Shown here piece after piece: positions 1 to 10,793 of a stretch of DNA of 64,000 bases (the first letter of the stretch is position 1; every line of letters starts with the position of its first letter). The DNA comes from Paulinella micropora (lineage: Eukaryota > Cercozoa > Imbricatea > Euglyphida), in assembly GCA_009731375.1 (NCBI GenBank), contig BJOX01000013.1, forward strand, positions 1,124,589 to 1,188,588, read 5' to 3'. Both the position numbers and the translations under genes were made by a program. The notes under the pieces were generated by a model. The model was not told where the DNA came from, searched no databases, and saw only the letters and a list, made by a program, of their open reading frames with translations.

Positions 1-26
1 GGGGGGGGGGGGGGGGGGGGGGGGGG
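1..26. repeat. Poly-G run at the window edge
   Basis: Twenty-six G residues open the window. Similar poly-G or poly-C runs border N gaps at 4313-4332, 15421-15476, 44703-44715, 45052-45070 and 51387-51401. This pattern suggests homopolymer tracts at contig ends or low-quality read ends, not a biological signal. Confidence 0.8.
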
Positions 27-34
27 TTACTTAC

Positions 35-400
35 ATCAGATACTCCATGAATGTCCGCTACATCGAGGTATGACGCTCCCGCAAGCATTCTTAATGCAAC
101 TGCGACCTGGATTTCGACCGAAACAGGATCGTGGATATATGAATGATGAGTTTCGAGCTTCGGCCGCAGGATATTACAAAGATTTTCAAACATTTCTCTG
201 GACATACGATAGCAACGTTTAAAACGTCTAAATGACATTCCATGGCAGCGTTTGTGCCAGTCAATTCGTTCAACAAGAGTCCTTTTGTCGTTGCAATGTC
301 TCTTTCTAGTACGTACTCGATGATGGTATGCAACATGCAGAAACTTGATGTCATTCCAGTCTGCATCGTCAGACCAAGGATTACTTGAGCCATTGATTAA
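35..400 (-). CDS. PIF/Harbinger (HARBI1)-like transposase, N-terminal exon, partial
   Basis: On the minus strand an open frame from about 400 down to 35 reads through segments such as RTLVERIDWHKRCHGMSFRR, FKRCYRMSREMFENLCNIL and VAVALRMLAGASYLDVADIHG. This order (basic lead-in, 'F-R-x-x-R-M-S-R-E-M-F', then 'E-x-Q-V-A-x-A-L-R-x-L-A-x-G-x-S-Y-x-D-V-A-x-x-x-G-V-S') is typical of the N-terminal helix-turn-helix region of HARBI1-type nucleases. The frame ends at a canonical donor, gat|gtaagt (positions 35 and below), so the DDE catalytic exon should lie left of the window. The start is not defined: the frame stays open upstream of position 400 into hydrophobic, AT-rich sequence that may be intron. 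It could be an autonomous transposon or a domesticated HARBI1 homologue. The family call is from pattern memory, not a search. Confidence 0.6.
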
Positions 401-483
401 CACGGATCCGCACAAAGTAAAAAAACAACATAAAATAATCCATAAAAGAAGCATTGACCTAGTTAGAACAATTACGTTCATGT

Positions 484-1700
<1,217 letters not shown>

Positions 1701-2110
1701 CAACCGTTTAAAGATAAGGAGTTTAGTAATCAGAAAAGATTAAATGGATTATTCACTAAAGAAGTCGACGTCGCTATTGAATAATGGCAAAGAGGGACTG
1801 TAATAGGGAGATACCTTCTGTATGCAGCCATTGATTTTCTGTGGTTTTATTTGTTCGAACACTACCACAAATTCCAGGCGAAAGGGTGCATATTTCCTAA
1901 TTTGCATGTATCAAACCCAAACCCCGAACCAGTGTGAAAAGGGGGTACAGTTCGGGGTGTTACCCCGAAACCCGAATTCGGGGTGGTGTGAAACGGGCCT
2001 TAGCAACGCAAACATCATCGCAATGTTGGGACAGACGATAACTATTTACAACTTGTATGTATGCCCGAAAAACCCGTCAAATTTTTGGCTAATGCCACGT
2101 AAGATATTAG
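1701..2110. other. Non-repetitive stretch with CCCGAA palindromes, no gene seen
   Basis: This unique stretch holds clustered short inverted repeats around 1920-2000, including TTCGGGGT-gtt-ACCCCGAA and CCCGAATTCGGG. They may mark the end of an old inverted-repeat element, but I see no matching partner end. No coding frame with recognisable content was found. Confidence 0.4.
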
Positions 2111-2268
2111 CATGTGCAATTTATGTATGTATGTATATATATATAATATATATATGTATTATATATATATATAGATATATATAGATATATATAATTATTA
2201 TAGTGCCACTGTGATATCTGTATGCATGTGTTAGTATGCATGTGCATGTATGTAATGCTATATGTATG

Positions 2269-2310
<42 letters not shown>

Positions 2311-3445
2311 ATTATTATTATAGTGCCACTGTGATATCTAAGCATGTATGCATACATGCTGTATGCATGTGTTTGTATGCATGTGTATGTATGTAATGCT
2401 ATATGTATGCAGACCTGCTTGGCGCCGCACTGCATCCCATACAGATTGCCTACATGCATGGAAACATGCAGACATGCACACACGCACAAATATATACATA
2501 TATATACATACATACATACATACATATAAATATATATATATATATATATAAATATTTGTATATGTATATATACCGCACTGCATCCCAATTATAGTTGTTG
2601 CTTACATGCATGCATACATACATACCTACATACATACATACAATACATACATATATATACATACATACATACATACATATTATGTTACATACATACACAA
2701 ATGCATACAAATACATTTATATGCATACAATATGTACACATACATGACGTTTGTCATACACATACACACACATACATATGTACATACACACATACACATA
2801 CACACATACACACATACACACATTGTTACATACATACATACATATATACATCCATACATCCATACATACACACATGCATACATACATACATATGTAACAT
2901 ACATACATACAATTACCGGCGGCTGTGGTCTGTCCGAGCATTGCATTGATGTTTGCGTCACACGACCCTACATTGATACATAGATACATAGATACATTGA
3001 TACATTGATACATTGATACATTGATACATTGATAGAATTGCGTTTATGTTTGTATTGCACGACCCTAACCGTTCAGCAGTGTAAATACATACATACATAC
3101 ATACATACATACATACTTACTTACTTACTTACTCACTTACTCACTTGCTTGCTTGCTTTTTTCACCTTCTTACCGCCTATCACCTGCTTAGTACATGCCT
3201 ACCTACCTTCCTACCTACCTACCTACCTACCTACCTACCTACTCACATAATACATACCTAGGCCTATATACATACTTATATACATACTTATATACATACC
3301 TACATACATACCCTACATACATACATACATACATACATACATGCATGCATACATAATTTTATTATTATTACATACATACATACATACATACTACATATTT
3401 CAGATCATATTACATGCCTATATGTTATCTAGCTCGCGAATGCAG
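2111..3445. repeat. (TATG/CATA)n and related tetranucleotide microsatellites
   Basis: Long TATG/CATA, TACATTGA and CTTA/CTAC tetranucleotide arrays. Small GC-richer islands at 2408-2452, 2571-2600, 2915-2970 and 3030-3080 resemble one another in pairs (for example GCACTGCATCCCA at two sites). They are probably duplicated exon scraps. Tyr/Ile/His/Thr-rich frames across the repeats are not genes. Confidence 0.85.
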
Positions 3446-3503
3446 AGAGTGGATGCTATGCGGCCTACACAAAGCCCTGCGCACACAAGAGCTTGGTCTC
3501 TCC

Positions 3504-3538
<35 letters not shown>

Positions 3539-3570
3539 CTATCTAATATCTAATATATATCATGAGTGGA

Positions 3571-3612
<42 letters not shown>

Positions 3613-3639
3613 ATCTATCTAATATATATCATGAGTGGA

Positions 3640-3725
<86 letters not shown>

Positions 3726-3780
3726 GAGTGGATGCTATGCGGCCCACAGGGCAACATGTGCCCACAAGAGCTTGGGCTCT
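3446..3780 (+). other. Duplicated exon-like islands separated by (CTAT)n
   Basis: Two copies of a GC-richer segment containing GTGGATGCTATGCGGCC lie at 3446-3495 and 3727-3780, with (CTAT)n between them. The first is bordered by a plausible acceptor (cag) and donor (gtctct). The second reads EWMLCGPQGNMCPQEL in one frame, in keeping with a cysteine-rich ectodomain. They are probably an upstream exon of the Patched/NPC1-like gene and its tandem partial copy. Which copy is used cannot be decided from DNA alone. Confidence 0.4.
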
Positions 3781-4219
3781 TTACATGTCTATAATGAACA
3801 TATATATAAAATGCGATTCAATATTATATCTACAGACAGACATAAATATGTTTTCTTACATTCATGTAAGAACATATTACATACATACATGTGCAACAGG
3901 CTAACGTGGCGTAAACATACATGCAATATACAATGAATATTATATCTACATATGTATAAATAGATTATATTACACTCATACATAAGCTCATACATAAGCT
4001 ATATTACATACATACATATGCAACAGGCCAACGTCTACACAGCTACACACACGTAAATAAATTATAATAATTACTTTCACACACATTATTAAAATATACT
4101 ATATGCATGCAGATGCAACAGGCCAACGTTACGTCGCCATGTTGCAAGTGTTCTTTCCACGTGCAGCATGACTAACCATACCACATACATACACACATAA
4201 TTTATATGATGCACCACTG

Positions 4220-4291
4220 TCAGGCGGACGTGGCGTCGCCTTGTGGCAAGTTTTCTTTTCAGTGCAGCAAGAGCGAGCTGGCAGACGAGGC
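4220..4291 (+). CDS. Exon of the Patched/NPC1-like gene, Cys-rich ectodomain (upstream)
   Basis: After a cag acceptor the frame reads ADVASPCGKFSFQCSKSELA and ends near gt at about 4292. Degenerate partial copies of the same segment (GCAACAGGCCAACGT...) precede it at about 3893-3912, 4020-4035 and 4110-4170. They fit the tandem exon-copy pattern seen throughout this gene. A gap with poly-G follows immediately (4333-4733). Product and reading phase are inferred. Confidence 0.4.
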
Positions 4292-4733
4292 TGGTCCTGG
4301 AGGGAGAGAGAGGGGGGGGGGGGGGGGGGGGGNNNNNNNNNNNNNNNNNNNNNNNNNNNNNNNNNNNNNNNNNNNNNNNNNNNNNNNNNNNNNNNNNNNN
4401 NNNNNNNNNNNNNNNNNNNNNNNNNNNNNNNNNNNNNNNNNNNNNNNNNNNNNNNNNNNNNNNNNNNNNNNNNNNNNNNNNNNNNNNNNNNNNNNNNNNN
4501 NNNNNNNNNNNNNNNNNNNNNNNNNNNNNNNNNNNNNNNNNNNNNNNNNNNNNNNNNNNNNNNNNNNNNNNNNNNNNNNNNNNNNNNNNNNNNNNNNNNN
4601 NNNNNNNNNNNNNNNNNNNNNNNNNNNNNNNNNNNNNNNNNNNNNNNNNNNNNNNNNNNNNNNNNNNNNNNNNNNNNNNNNNNNNNNNNNNNNNNNNNNN
4701 NNNNNNNNNNNNNNNNNNNNNNNNNNNNNNNNN

Positions 4734-4792
4734 TCTACCTATCTATCTACCTACCTACCTACCTATCTATCTATCTATCTATCTATCTATCC

Positions 4793-4843
<51 letters not shown>

Positions 4844-4856
4844 CATCCATCCATCC

Positions 4857-4897
<41 letters not shown>

Positions 4898-4918
4898 CCT
4901 ACCTACCTACCTACCTAC

Positions 4919-4992
<74 letters not shown>

Positions 4993-5013
4993 GTCTGTCT
5001 ATCTGTCTATCTG

Positions 5014-5080
<67 letters not shown>

Positions 5081-5083
5081 GTC
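4734..5083. repeat. (CTAT)n microsatellite
   Basis: CTAT repeat with CTAC, CCAT and CTGT variants, bordering the gap at 4333-4733. No gene. Confidence 0.95.
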
Positions 5084-5103
5084 TCATTTGTTGGTATGGT
5101 GGC

Positions 5104-5171
5104 AGGGCCGTGTTCCCCGATCGCGACCACCTGCGCCGCCACTACCCTGGCCAGCTTGCCAGCCTGCGCCA
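5104..5171 (+). CDS. Exon of the Patched/NPC1-like gene, Cys-rich ectodomain
   Basis: Between a gcag acceptor and a gtctgt donor the likeliest frame gives [20 protein letters not shown] followed by CAK. The motif CCCTGGCCAGCTTG-CCGCCTGCGC recurs in diverged copies at about 5441-5477, 5559-5590 and 5665-5690. Each copy is followed by the same intron-like TGTGTACAT...ACCATACTAAGACAT sequence. Confidence 0.45.
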
Positions 5172-5198
5172 AGGTCTGTGCGCGTGTGTGTACATAAA

Positions 5199-5384
5199 TA
5201 AGGCGAAATGAAAAATTTCGGCCAGAACAAATTATGGTACATTTGTTATTCACACTTTCGAAGAATTTCGGCCGGTCGGTAATAACGGTAGATTTGTTGT
5301 CCGCAAATAAAAGTTTAGCCAAAGTTCCCCGTATTTTGCGATTGGCCGAAAGCTGAGGCGGCCGAAATTTTTCACCAGACCTTA
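5199..5384. mobile_element. MITE-like inverted-repeat element, 186 bp
   Basis: The ends are TAAGG plus TGAAAAATTTCGGCC on the left (5209-5223 for the core). The right end is the exact reverse complement, GGCCGAAATTTTTCA (5360-5374), followed by CCTTA. The 15-bp core is perfect and the outer 5 bp also match inverted, with 5 unmatched bases between. The element interrupts the first unit of the exon-copy array, while later units lack it, which supports insertion. It is non-coding and no clear target duplication was found. Confidence 0.7.
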
Positions 5385-5700
5385 CATGCATAAATACCAT
5401 ACTAAGACATAAAGGTGTAAGTAAATAATTGTTATTACCACCCTGGCCAGCTTGTCCGCCTGCGCGAAGGTGTCTGTGCGCGTGTGTGTACATAGATACA
5501 TGCATAAATACCATACTAAGACATACATGTGTGAGTAAATGACTATTATTACCGCCCTGGCCAGCTTGCCCGCCTGCGCTGTCTGTGCGCGTGTGTGTAC
5601 ATAAATGCATGATTAAATACCGTACTAAAACATTCATGCGTGAGTAAATGACTATTATTACCGTGCTGGGCCAGCTTGCCCGCCCGATTTACCACCTACT
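5385..5700 (+). repeat. Tandem exon-plus-intron copies of the 5.1-kb exon
   Basis: Three diverged units of about 120 bp each carry a CCCTGGCCAGCTTGxCCGCCTGCGC exon scrap and the same flanking intron motif (ATACCATACTAAGACAT, TGAGTAAATGACTATTATTACC). Sequence identity falls between units, and the last is truncated near 5690. Confidence 0.7.
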
Positions 5701-5786
5701 TATTTGCCTACCTACCCAATTTAACTTACACTCACCGATGATGATAGGTGGGGTTTACTCACACTTACCTATGCTAATTTGATCAG

Positions 5787-5852
5787 TTTGGCAAAGAGTG
5801 CGGCATTGAGCTTTTAGCGGACCACACTTTCCCCTGCTACTACGATGTGACG
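5787..5852 (+). CDS. Exon of the Patched/NPC1-like gene, Cys-rich ectodomain
   Basis: Sixty-six bases (22 codons) between gatcag and gtatat read FGKECGIELLADHTFPCYYD then VT without a stop. The 'x-G-K-E-C-G' style and two cysteines suit the N-terminal luminal/extracellular domain of NPC1-like proteins. The frame is multiple-of-three with consensus splice borders. Confidence 0.55.
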
Positions 5853-5964
5853 GTATATCAATCTAATAGTTTGTCATATTATGTATGTATGTATGTATGT
5901 ATGTATGCATGCATGTATGGCATGCAATGTTTGTTAGTATGTGTGGTAGTAATGTATATAATGG

Positions 5965-5995
<31 letters not shown>

Positions 5996-6312
5996 GTGTA
6001 TGTAAATGTGTAAGGTCTGTATACGTTATGTAAGTGTGTAAGTATGTATGTATGTATGTATGTATGTATGCAACGGTATGCAATGTGTCATGCATGTTGG
6101 GTATGCGTTCTGTATGTGTGTATGTGTGTATGTATGTATGTATGTTAGGTAGGTAGGTAGGTAGGTAGGTAGGAAGGTATGTATGTATGTATGTATGTAT
6201 GCATGTATGTATGTAATGGTATGTAATGTGTACGTTAGGTCTGTATACGTTATGTATGTATGTATGTATGTATGTATGTATGTATATATGTATATATGTA
6301 TGTAATGTGTTG
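5853..6312. repeat. (GTAT)n intron microsatellite
   Basis: GTAT/GTAG tetranucleotide arrays with GTAAGTGTAT variants form the intron between the exons at 5787-5852 and 6316-6343. Confidence 0.85.
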
Positions 6313-6315
6313 TAG

Positions 6316-6343
6316 GTACCCGTGGTCACGCGTATGCTGTCAG
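6316..6343 (+). CDS. Micro-exon of the Patched/NPC1-like gene
   Basis: A 28-base segment between tgtag and gtagaac reads VPVVTRMLS. The splice borders are good, but the length gives little coding evidence. It is included because the exons on both sides belong to the same gene. Confidence 0.35.
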
Positions 6344-6907
6344 GTAGAACACAATACAATACAATACAATACAATACAATACAATACAATATAATACAAT
6401 GCAATACCATGCAATACAATACAATACAATACAGTACAAAACAAAACAAGACAAATAAAACACTTAGACAATATAATACAGTACAATAGTAGAAGACAGG
6501 ACAATATAATATGACACAATACGACGCAATACGACACAATGCACTACCATGCAACACAATGCAACACAATACGACACACTTCAACACAATACGACACAAT
6601 ACAACATAATACAACACAATGCAACATAAATTACTAAACTACATTACAACATAATATAAAAGGTACAATGAACACAATACAACACAATACAACACAATAC
6701 AATACAATATAATACAATACAACACAATACAACACAATACAACACAATACAATACAATACAACACACTGCAGTAAACTAGGCTACGACATAATACGATCA
6801 CAATCAACCCAACAGATTGTCAACACAACACAAACACAACGCAAACAAAATATAATAGGTGAAACAGTACAATACAACACAAACACAACACAATAAAACG
6901 TAAACAG
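6344..6907. repeat. (ACAAT)n / (ACACA)n pentanucleotide array
   Basis: Long run of AATACAATAC, CAACACAATAC and CGACACAATAC pentanucleotide variants inside an intron. Open frames on the minus strand (Ile/Leu/Cys/Val-rich) result from the repeat. Confidence 0.9.
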
Positions 6908-6998
6908 GTGAGAGCTCGTACTGCGTCCAGTACGGGCAGGTGTGCGTGCGGCCGCGCTGGGCCGGCCCGGCAACCCCTCCTTCACGCAATTCACCCAG
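6908..6998 (+). CDS. Exon of the Patched/NPC1-like gene, Cys-rich ectodomain
   Basis: Between aacag and gtcgctg the frame reads ESSYCVQYGQVCVRPRWAGP and continues through ATPPSRNSP. The 'Y-C-V-Q-Y-G-x-V-C' pattern recalls the N-terminal 'C-V-W-Y-G-x-C' of NPC1 proteins. This is an inference from a short motif. Confidence 0.55.
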
Positions 6999-7059
6999 GT
7001 CGCTGCTATCTGTGTGTATCTGTGCATTATGATATGATGTGTGTACGAACTAGACAGAC

Positions 7060-7104
<45 letters not shown>

Positions 7105-7117
7105 TGTTTAATGTTTA

Positions 7118-7560
7118 ATCTATGGGCGTGGCTTAGCTTGAAAAGCCATGGCCTCCTATACTACCCCCGGACAAGAACTTTCAGCACCGGCCAAGCTGCA
7201 CACCAACCACTGTCTCGCTGTGGTTGGTGTCTGTGCCCAGTTCAAGCCGAAAGGTAGCCGAGCCCTTTTGAACTATACGGGACAACACTAGAACACTCCC
7301 CAGGAGCGTGTGCCCTAAGGAGATGATGCCATGAGCAAGTCGAGGTTTCAGGAGTTCACGCTCGTTGTGAGTTACCTTCTACAACCCCGACTTCATCAAC
7401 CCTTTGCATCACGCCCCGACTTCATCAGCCATGGTCAGGAGTTGGTTGCCTGTTTAGCCCTTGCGCTGCGCGCGATTAACGGCGGACACAAAATCGTCAT
7501 TGTAGGAGATAGTTAGATCTGAACCCTAGGCTGAGTTGCCAGTGGCAGAGACCGTCTCCA
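7118..7560. other. Unique region with several strong hairpins, possible structured RNA or old repeat
   Basis: This non-repetitive stretch between two (GATA)n arrays holds a perfect 11-bp stem with a 9-base loop (7200-7210 with 7220-7230, ACACCAACCAC/GTGTTGGTTGG read inverted). It also holds TGGCTT/AAGCCA near 7125-7145 and AGTTCAA/TTGAACT near 7240-7272. No recognisable protein or known RNA class. The short frame at 7331-7516 shows no family features. Confidence 0.4.
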
Positions 7561-7562
7561 GG

Positions 7563-7614
<52 letters not shown>

Positions 7615-7641
7615 CATAGATAGATAGATAGCTAGATACAC

Positions 7642-7715
<74 letters not shown>
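7561..7715. repeat. (GATA)n microsatellite
   Basis: GATA repeat with a few GATACATA, GCTA and GATACACA variants. Confidence 0.95.
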
Positions 7716-7717
<2 letters not shown>

Positions 7718-7927
7718 TTAGGTCCTGCTCGTTTTTCTGGTTTGCGGTGGCGATGTGGTTGCAAAAATGGTTGTATTTTTTTACGCATGTGTTGAGAGTA
7801 CTATTAGACTGTATGACTGCATTCCGTCTAGCTGATTGCAAGCCGAGCCCCATCCAGCTGTCATTGTTTGCACATACACATACACACACACACACACTCT
7901 CTATCTCTCTTTCTCTTCTCTTCTCTT

Positions 7928-7979
<52 letters not shown>

Positions 7980-8031
7980 GCACACGCATTTTTACGTAGA
8001 CGAGGAGTGGAGAACGTCTTTCTAACTTCAG

Positions 8032-8080
8032 CAGCAGCTGCTACAGCAGCTTCTCTAAAAACTGCGCCGCCAAATTGCTG
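8032..8080 (+). CDS. Exon of the Patched/NPC1-like gene, Cys-rich ectodomain
   Basis: Between acttcag and gtctat the frame gives SSCYSSFSKNCAAKLL. Flanking sequence is (CT)n/(CA)n before and (CTAT)n after. Two cysteines and good splice borders support it. Confidence 0.5.
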
Positions 8081-8123
8081 GTCTATCTATCGATCTATCT
8101 ATCTATATATATATCTATCTATA

Positions 8124-8167
<44 letters not shown>

Positions 8168-8189
8168 CATCCATCTATCTATCCATCTA

Positions 8190-8220
<31 letters not shown>

Positions 8221-8256
8221 GCCCTTCTCCCCCTCCCTCTCTCCTTCTTGCTCTAG

Positions 8257-8395
8257 GCCGCCCCGCAGTGTAGCTGCATCCCCACGCTGCTCTCCAATGC
8301 CTCTACCTCCTGCTTCAAGGACTTCACCTACCCCACCACCAAGACCGTCTTCGCCAGCCTGAGCGGTCTGTCTGCCGTGGACATCATGAATAAGA
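8257..8395 (+). CDS. Exon of the Patched/NPC1-like gene, Cys-rich ectodomain
   Basis: After ctctag the frame reads AAPQCSCIPTLLSNASTSCF and then KDFTYPTTKTVFASLSGLSA before a gtatgt donor. It contains an N-glycosylation sequon (NAS) and three cysteines, as expected for a secreted or luminal domain. The exact donor base is uncertain by one or two positions. Confidence 0.65.
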
Positions 8396-8599
8396 TGTAT
8401 GTATATGTATGTATGTATGCATCATTGCATGTATGCATGTGTGTATGTATATATCTATGTATGCATATATGTATGTACGTATGTATAATATGCTAGTATG
8501 CATGTATGCATGTATGAATGTGTGCATATATGTCTGTACGTATACGTAATAGTATGTAACACTATAACATTACGCAAATGTTGTATCTGTTGTGTGCAG

Positions 8600-8707
8600 T
8601 GCCGCCGACGCCGCCGAGTGCGCCTACGTCCAACTGCTCGCTCTTCACATCCGCCTGTCTCGCGGCCATACTGGCCACCGACATGTCCTGCCTCACTCAC
8701 GCCGTCA
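8600..8707 (+). CDS. Exon of the Patched/NPC1-like gene, Cys-rich ectodomain
   Basis: Between tgtgcag and gtaaga the frame with cysteines reads TSNCSLFTSACLAAILATDM and SCLTHAV. An NCS sequon is present. It continues the C-x(n)-C repeat style of the following exons. Confidence 0.6.
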
Positions 8708-8925
8708 GTAAGATACCAAGATAAATTATTAATAAATATTATGAAAATTGATACATAGATACATAGATACATACATAGATGCATGTCTCACTCACGCGGT
8801 TAGTAATCCCAAGATACAACATATATATGACAAATCAAGATTGATGCACAGATACACACATACACACATACATACATACATACATACATATTTCATACAC
8901 TGGGGCACGTCCACATATGCATACA

Positions 8926-8959
<34 letters not shown>

Positions 8960-8960
8960 G

Positions 8961-9015
8961 GCAAGCTGTACGGCGCTGGCCCTGCAGGACCCTCGCTGCT
9001 CCTCCTACTCACAAG
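8961..9015 (+). CDS. Exon of the Patched/NPC1-like gene, Cys-rich ectodomain
   Basis: Between atatag and gtatgt the likeliest frame reads ASCTALALQDPRCSSYSQ. Flanked on both sides by (CATA)n/(GTAT)n intron repeats. Confidence 0.55.
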
Positions 9016-9270
9016 GTATGTAATATACATGTACGTATGTACGTATATATGTATGTTGTTTGTATGTATGTATGTAATGTATGTATGTATGTATGTAATG
9101 TATGTATGTATGTATGTATGTATGTAATGTATGTATGTATGTATGTATGTATGTAATACTATGTATGTATGTATGCATGTATGTATATATGTATGTATGT
9201 ATGCATCTATGTATGCATCTATGCATGTATGCATGCATGCATGCATTTATATGTACGTATGTATGTATGT

Positions 9271-9449
9271 GTTGTATGTGTAGCGTGTGTGAGGGACCTG
9301 CTGGCCGACAGCAGTGATGTGTATGTGTTGTATGTGTAGCGTGTGTGAGGACGCTGCTAGCCGACAGCAGTGATGTGTATGTGTCGTATGTGTAGCGTGT
9401 TTGAGGGACCTGCTGGCCGACAGCAGTGATGTATGTGTCGTATGTGTAG
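9271..9449 (+). repeat. Tandem partial exon copies (about 57-bp unit, three upstream copies)
   Basis: The unit GTATGTGTAGCGTGTxTGAGG-(ACG or GAC)-CTGCTxGCCGACAGCAGTGATGT starts at about 9271, 9327 and 9384. Each copy holds the acceptor and first codons of the exon at 9450 but then runs into the next unit. GAGGGACCTG and GAGGACGCTG forms alternate, so the array may have grown as a two-unit block. Confidence 0.8.
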
Positions 9450-9517
9450 CGTGTGTGAGGACGCTGCTGGCCGACAGCAGCTCTGACTGCTACAAAGCCT
9501 ACACGCTGCGCTGCGTG
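9450..9517 (+). CDS. Exon of the Patched/NPC1-like gene, Cys-rich ectodomain
   Basis: Full-length last copy of the array: after tgtag it reads CVRTLLADSSSDCYKAYTLR then CV before gtaata. Upstream copies lack the DCYKAY part, so this is the likely functional exon. Confidence 0.65.
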
Positions 9518-9771
9518 GTAATAGTAACACTATGTATGTATGTATGTATGTATGTATCTATTTGCCTGTGTGTATGTATGTATGTCTTGCATAGACGTCG
9601 CGCTGCACCCACACTGCACACATATAAAATAGTATATACCCGTTCATCCACACTACATAATACTTACATGTTAAAAGAGTCTATTTATAGTCTGGTCCAT
9701 GTGCAGTCATGAATATATGTATGTAATATATGCATGCATGCATGTATATACGTGTGTGTACGTGTTTGAAG

Positions 9772-9817
9772 GTGGAGCAGTCACTCGTGAATGATAGCGC
9801 TTGCCAAAACCTTACCG
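9772..9817 (+). CDS. Exon of the Patched/NPC1-like gene
   Basis: Between tttgaag and gtaata the frame reads VEQSLVNDSACQNLT, with two N-glycosylation sequons (NDS and NLT). Confidence 0.55.
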
Positions 9818-9989
9818 GTAATAATCTATGTATGTATGTATGTATGTATGTATGTGTGCATGTATGTACGTATGCATGTATGTATGTATGTATGTATGTA
9901 TATGTGTGTGTGTGTATGTATGTACGTATGCATGTAATGTATGTAATGTATGTATGTACATATGTAATGTATGTATGTATGCCTGGCAG

Positions 9990-10039
9990 TACTGCCTGCC
10001 AGTTCTGCGTGCTACGCTAAAACCGGATCCGAGCTTGAG
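9990..10039 (+). CDS. Exon-like segment of the Patched/NPC1-like gene
   Basis: Segment between ggcag and gtatct. One frame reads YCLPVLRATLKPDPSLR; the cysteine-rich alternative (TACQFCVLR) meets a stop. Phase is unresolved and a one-base error is possible. Confidence 0.4.
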
Positions 10040-10062
10040 GTATCTATCTATGCATCTGTCTG

Positions 10063-10126
<64 letters not shown>

Positions 10127-10127
10127 G

Positions 10128-10169
10128 GCCTGCAACGCCAACCAAGTGCAGCTGGCCTTTGCCTTAGCG
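10128..10169 (+). CDS. Exon of the Patched/NPC1-like gene
   Basis: Between ctag and gtatgt: ACNACNQVQ-like reading, precisely ACNANQVQLAFALA, 14 codons in phase. Confidence 0.5.
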
Positions 10170-10334
10170 GTATGTACGTATGTAATGTATGTATGAATGT
10201 ATGAATGAATGAATGAATGAATGAATGAATGAATGAATGAATGATATATATATGTATATATACATATATATGTATATATATATATAATACACATTATATA
10301 TATATACATATATATAATTCACAATATATATATT

Positions 10335-10385
<51 letters not shown>

Positions 10386-10434
10386 TAAATGCATGCATGC
10401 ATGTTCGTATGTATGTATGTATGCCTGTATGCAG

Positions 10435-10650
10435 GAATGTGCCACCTTCGGTTACGCCACTTCTCAATGTAAGAACTTTTTCATGGGCACCCCGTGTGCA
10501 ACAATCCAACTTACCTCCTGCGTCAAGAGCGAGCTGGAGAACTACTGCGTGTTCAACCAGACTGGCAACGAGACGCACCCCTACCCGAACTGTGACATGC
10601 TGCAATGCGGCAGCTGCAACAACAGCACGGAGCTCGATCAGGCACTCGGG
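10435..10650 (+). CDS. Exon of the Patched/NPC1-like gene, Cys-rich ectodomain
   Basis: Seventy-two codons between atgcag and gtacgg, starting ECATFGYATSQCKNFFMGTP and ending CGSCNNSTELDQALG. It has eight cysteines and the sequons NET and NNS. The C-x-C spacing resembles the repeats in the next, long exon, so the ectodomain is built of several cysteine-rich blocks. Confidence 0.75.
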
Positions 10651-10793
10651 GTACGGCAGCGTTAGCGTTATTGATATTTATATTAATAATATATCTCGTA
10701 AAATTCGCCCCCTTCCTGAACAAAGTCATGCATGCCTGCACGACAGCTATATGTATACATACCTCATACTTACCTGATCACCTGTGGTTGCAG

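Noticed and set aside
1900-2010. Inverted-repeat transposon around the CCCGAA palindromes
   Set aside because: Several short palindromes but no pair of long matching ends could be placed.
9271-9480. Possible CRISPR-like direct repeats
   Set aside because: Units are contiguous or nearly so, share spacers, and match the neighbouring exon; there are no unique spacers and the genome is eukaryotic.
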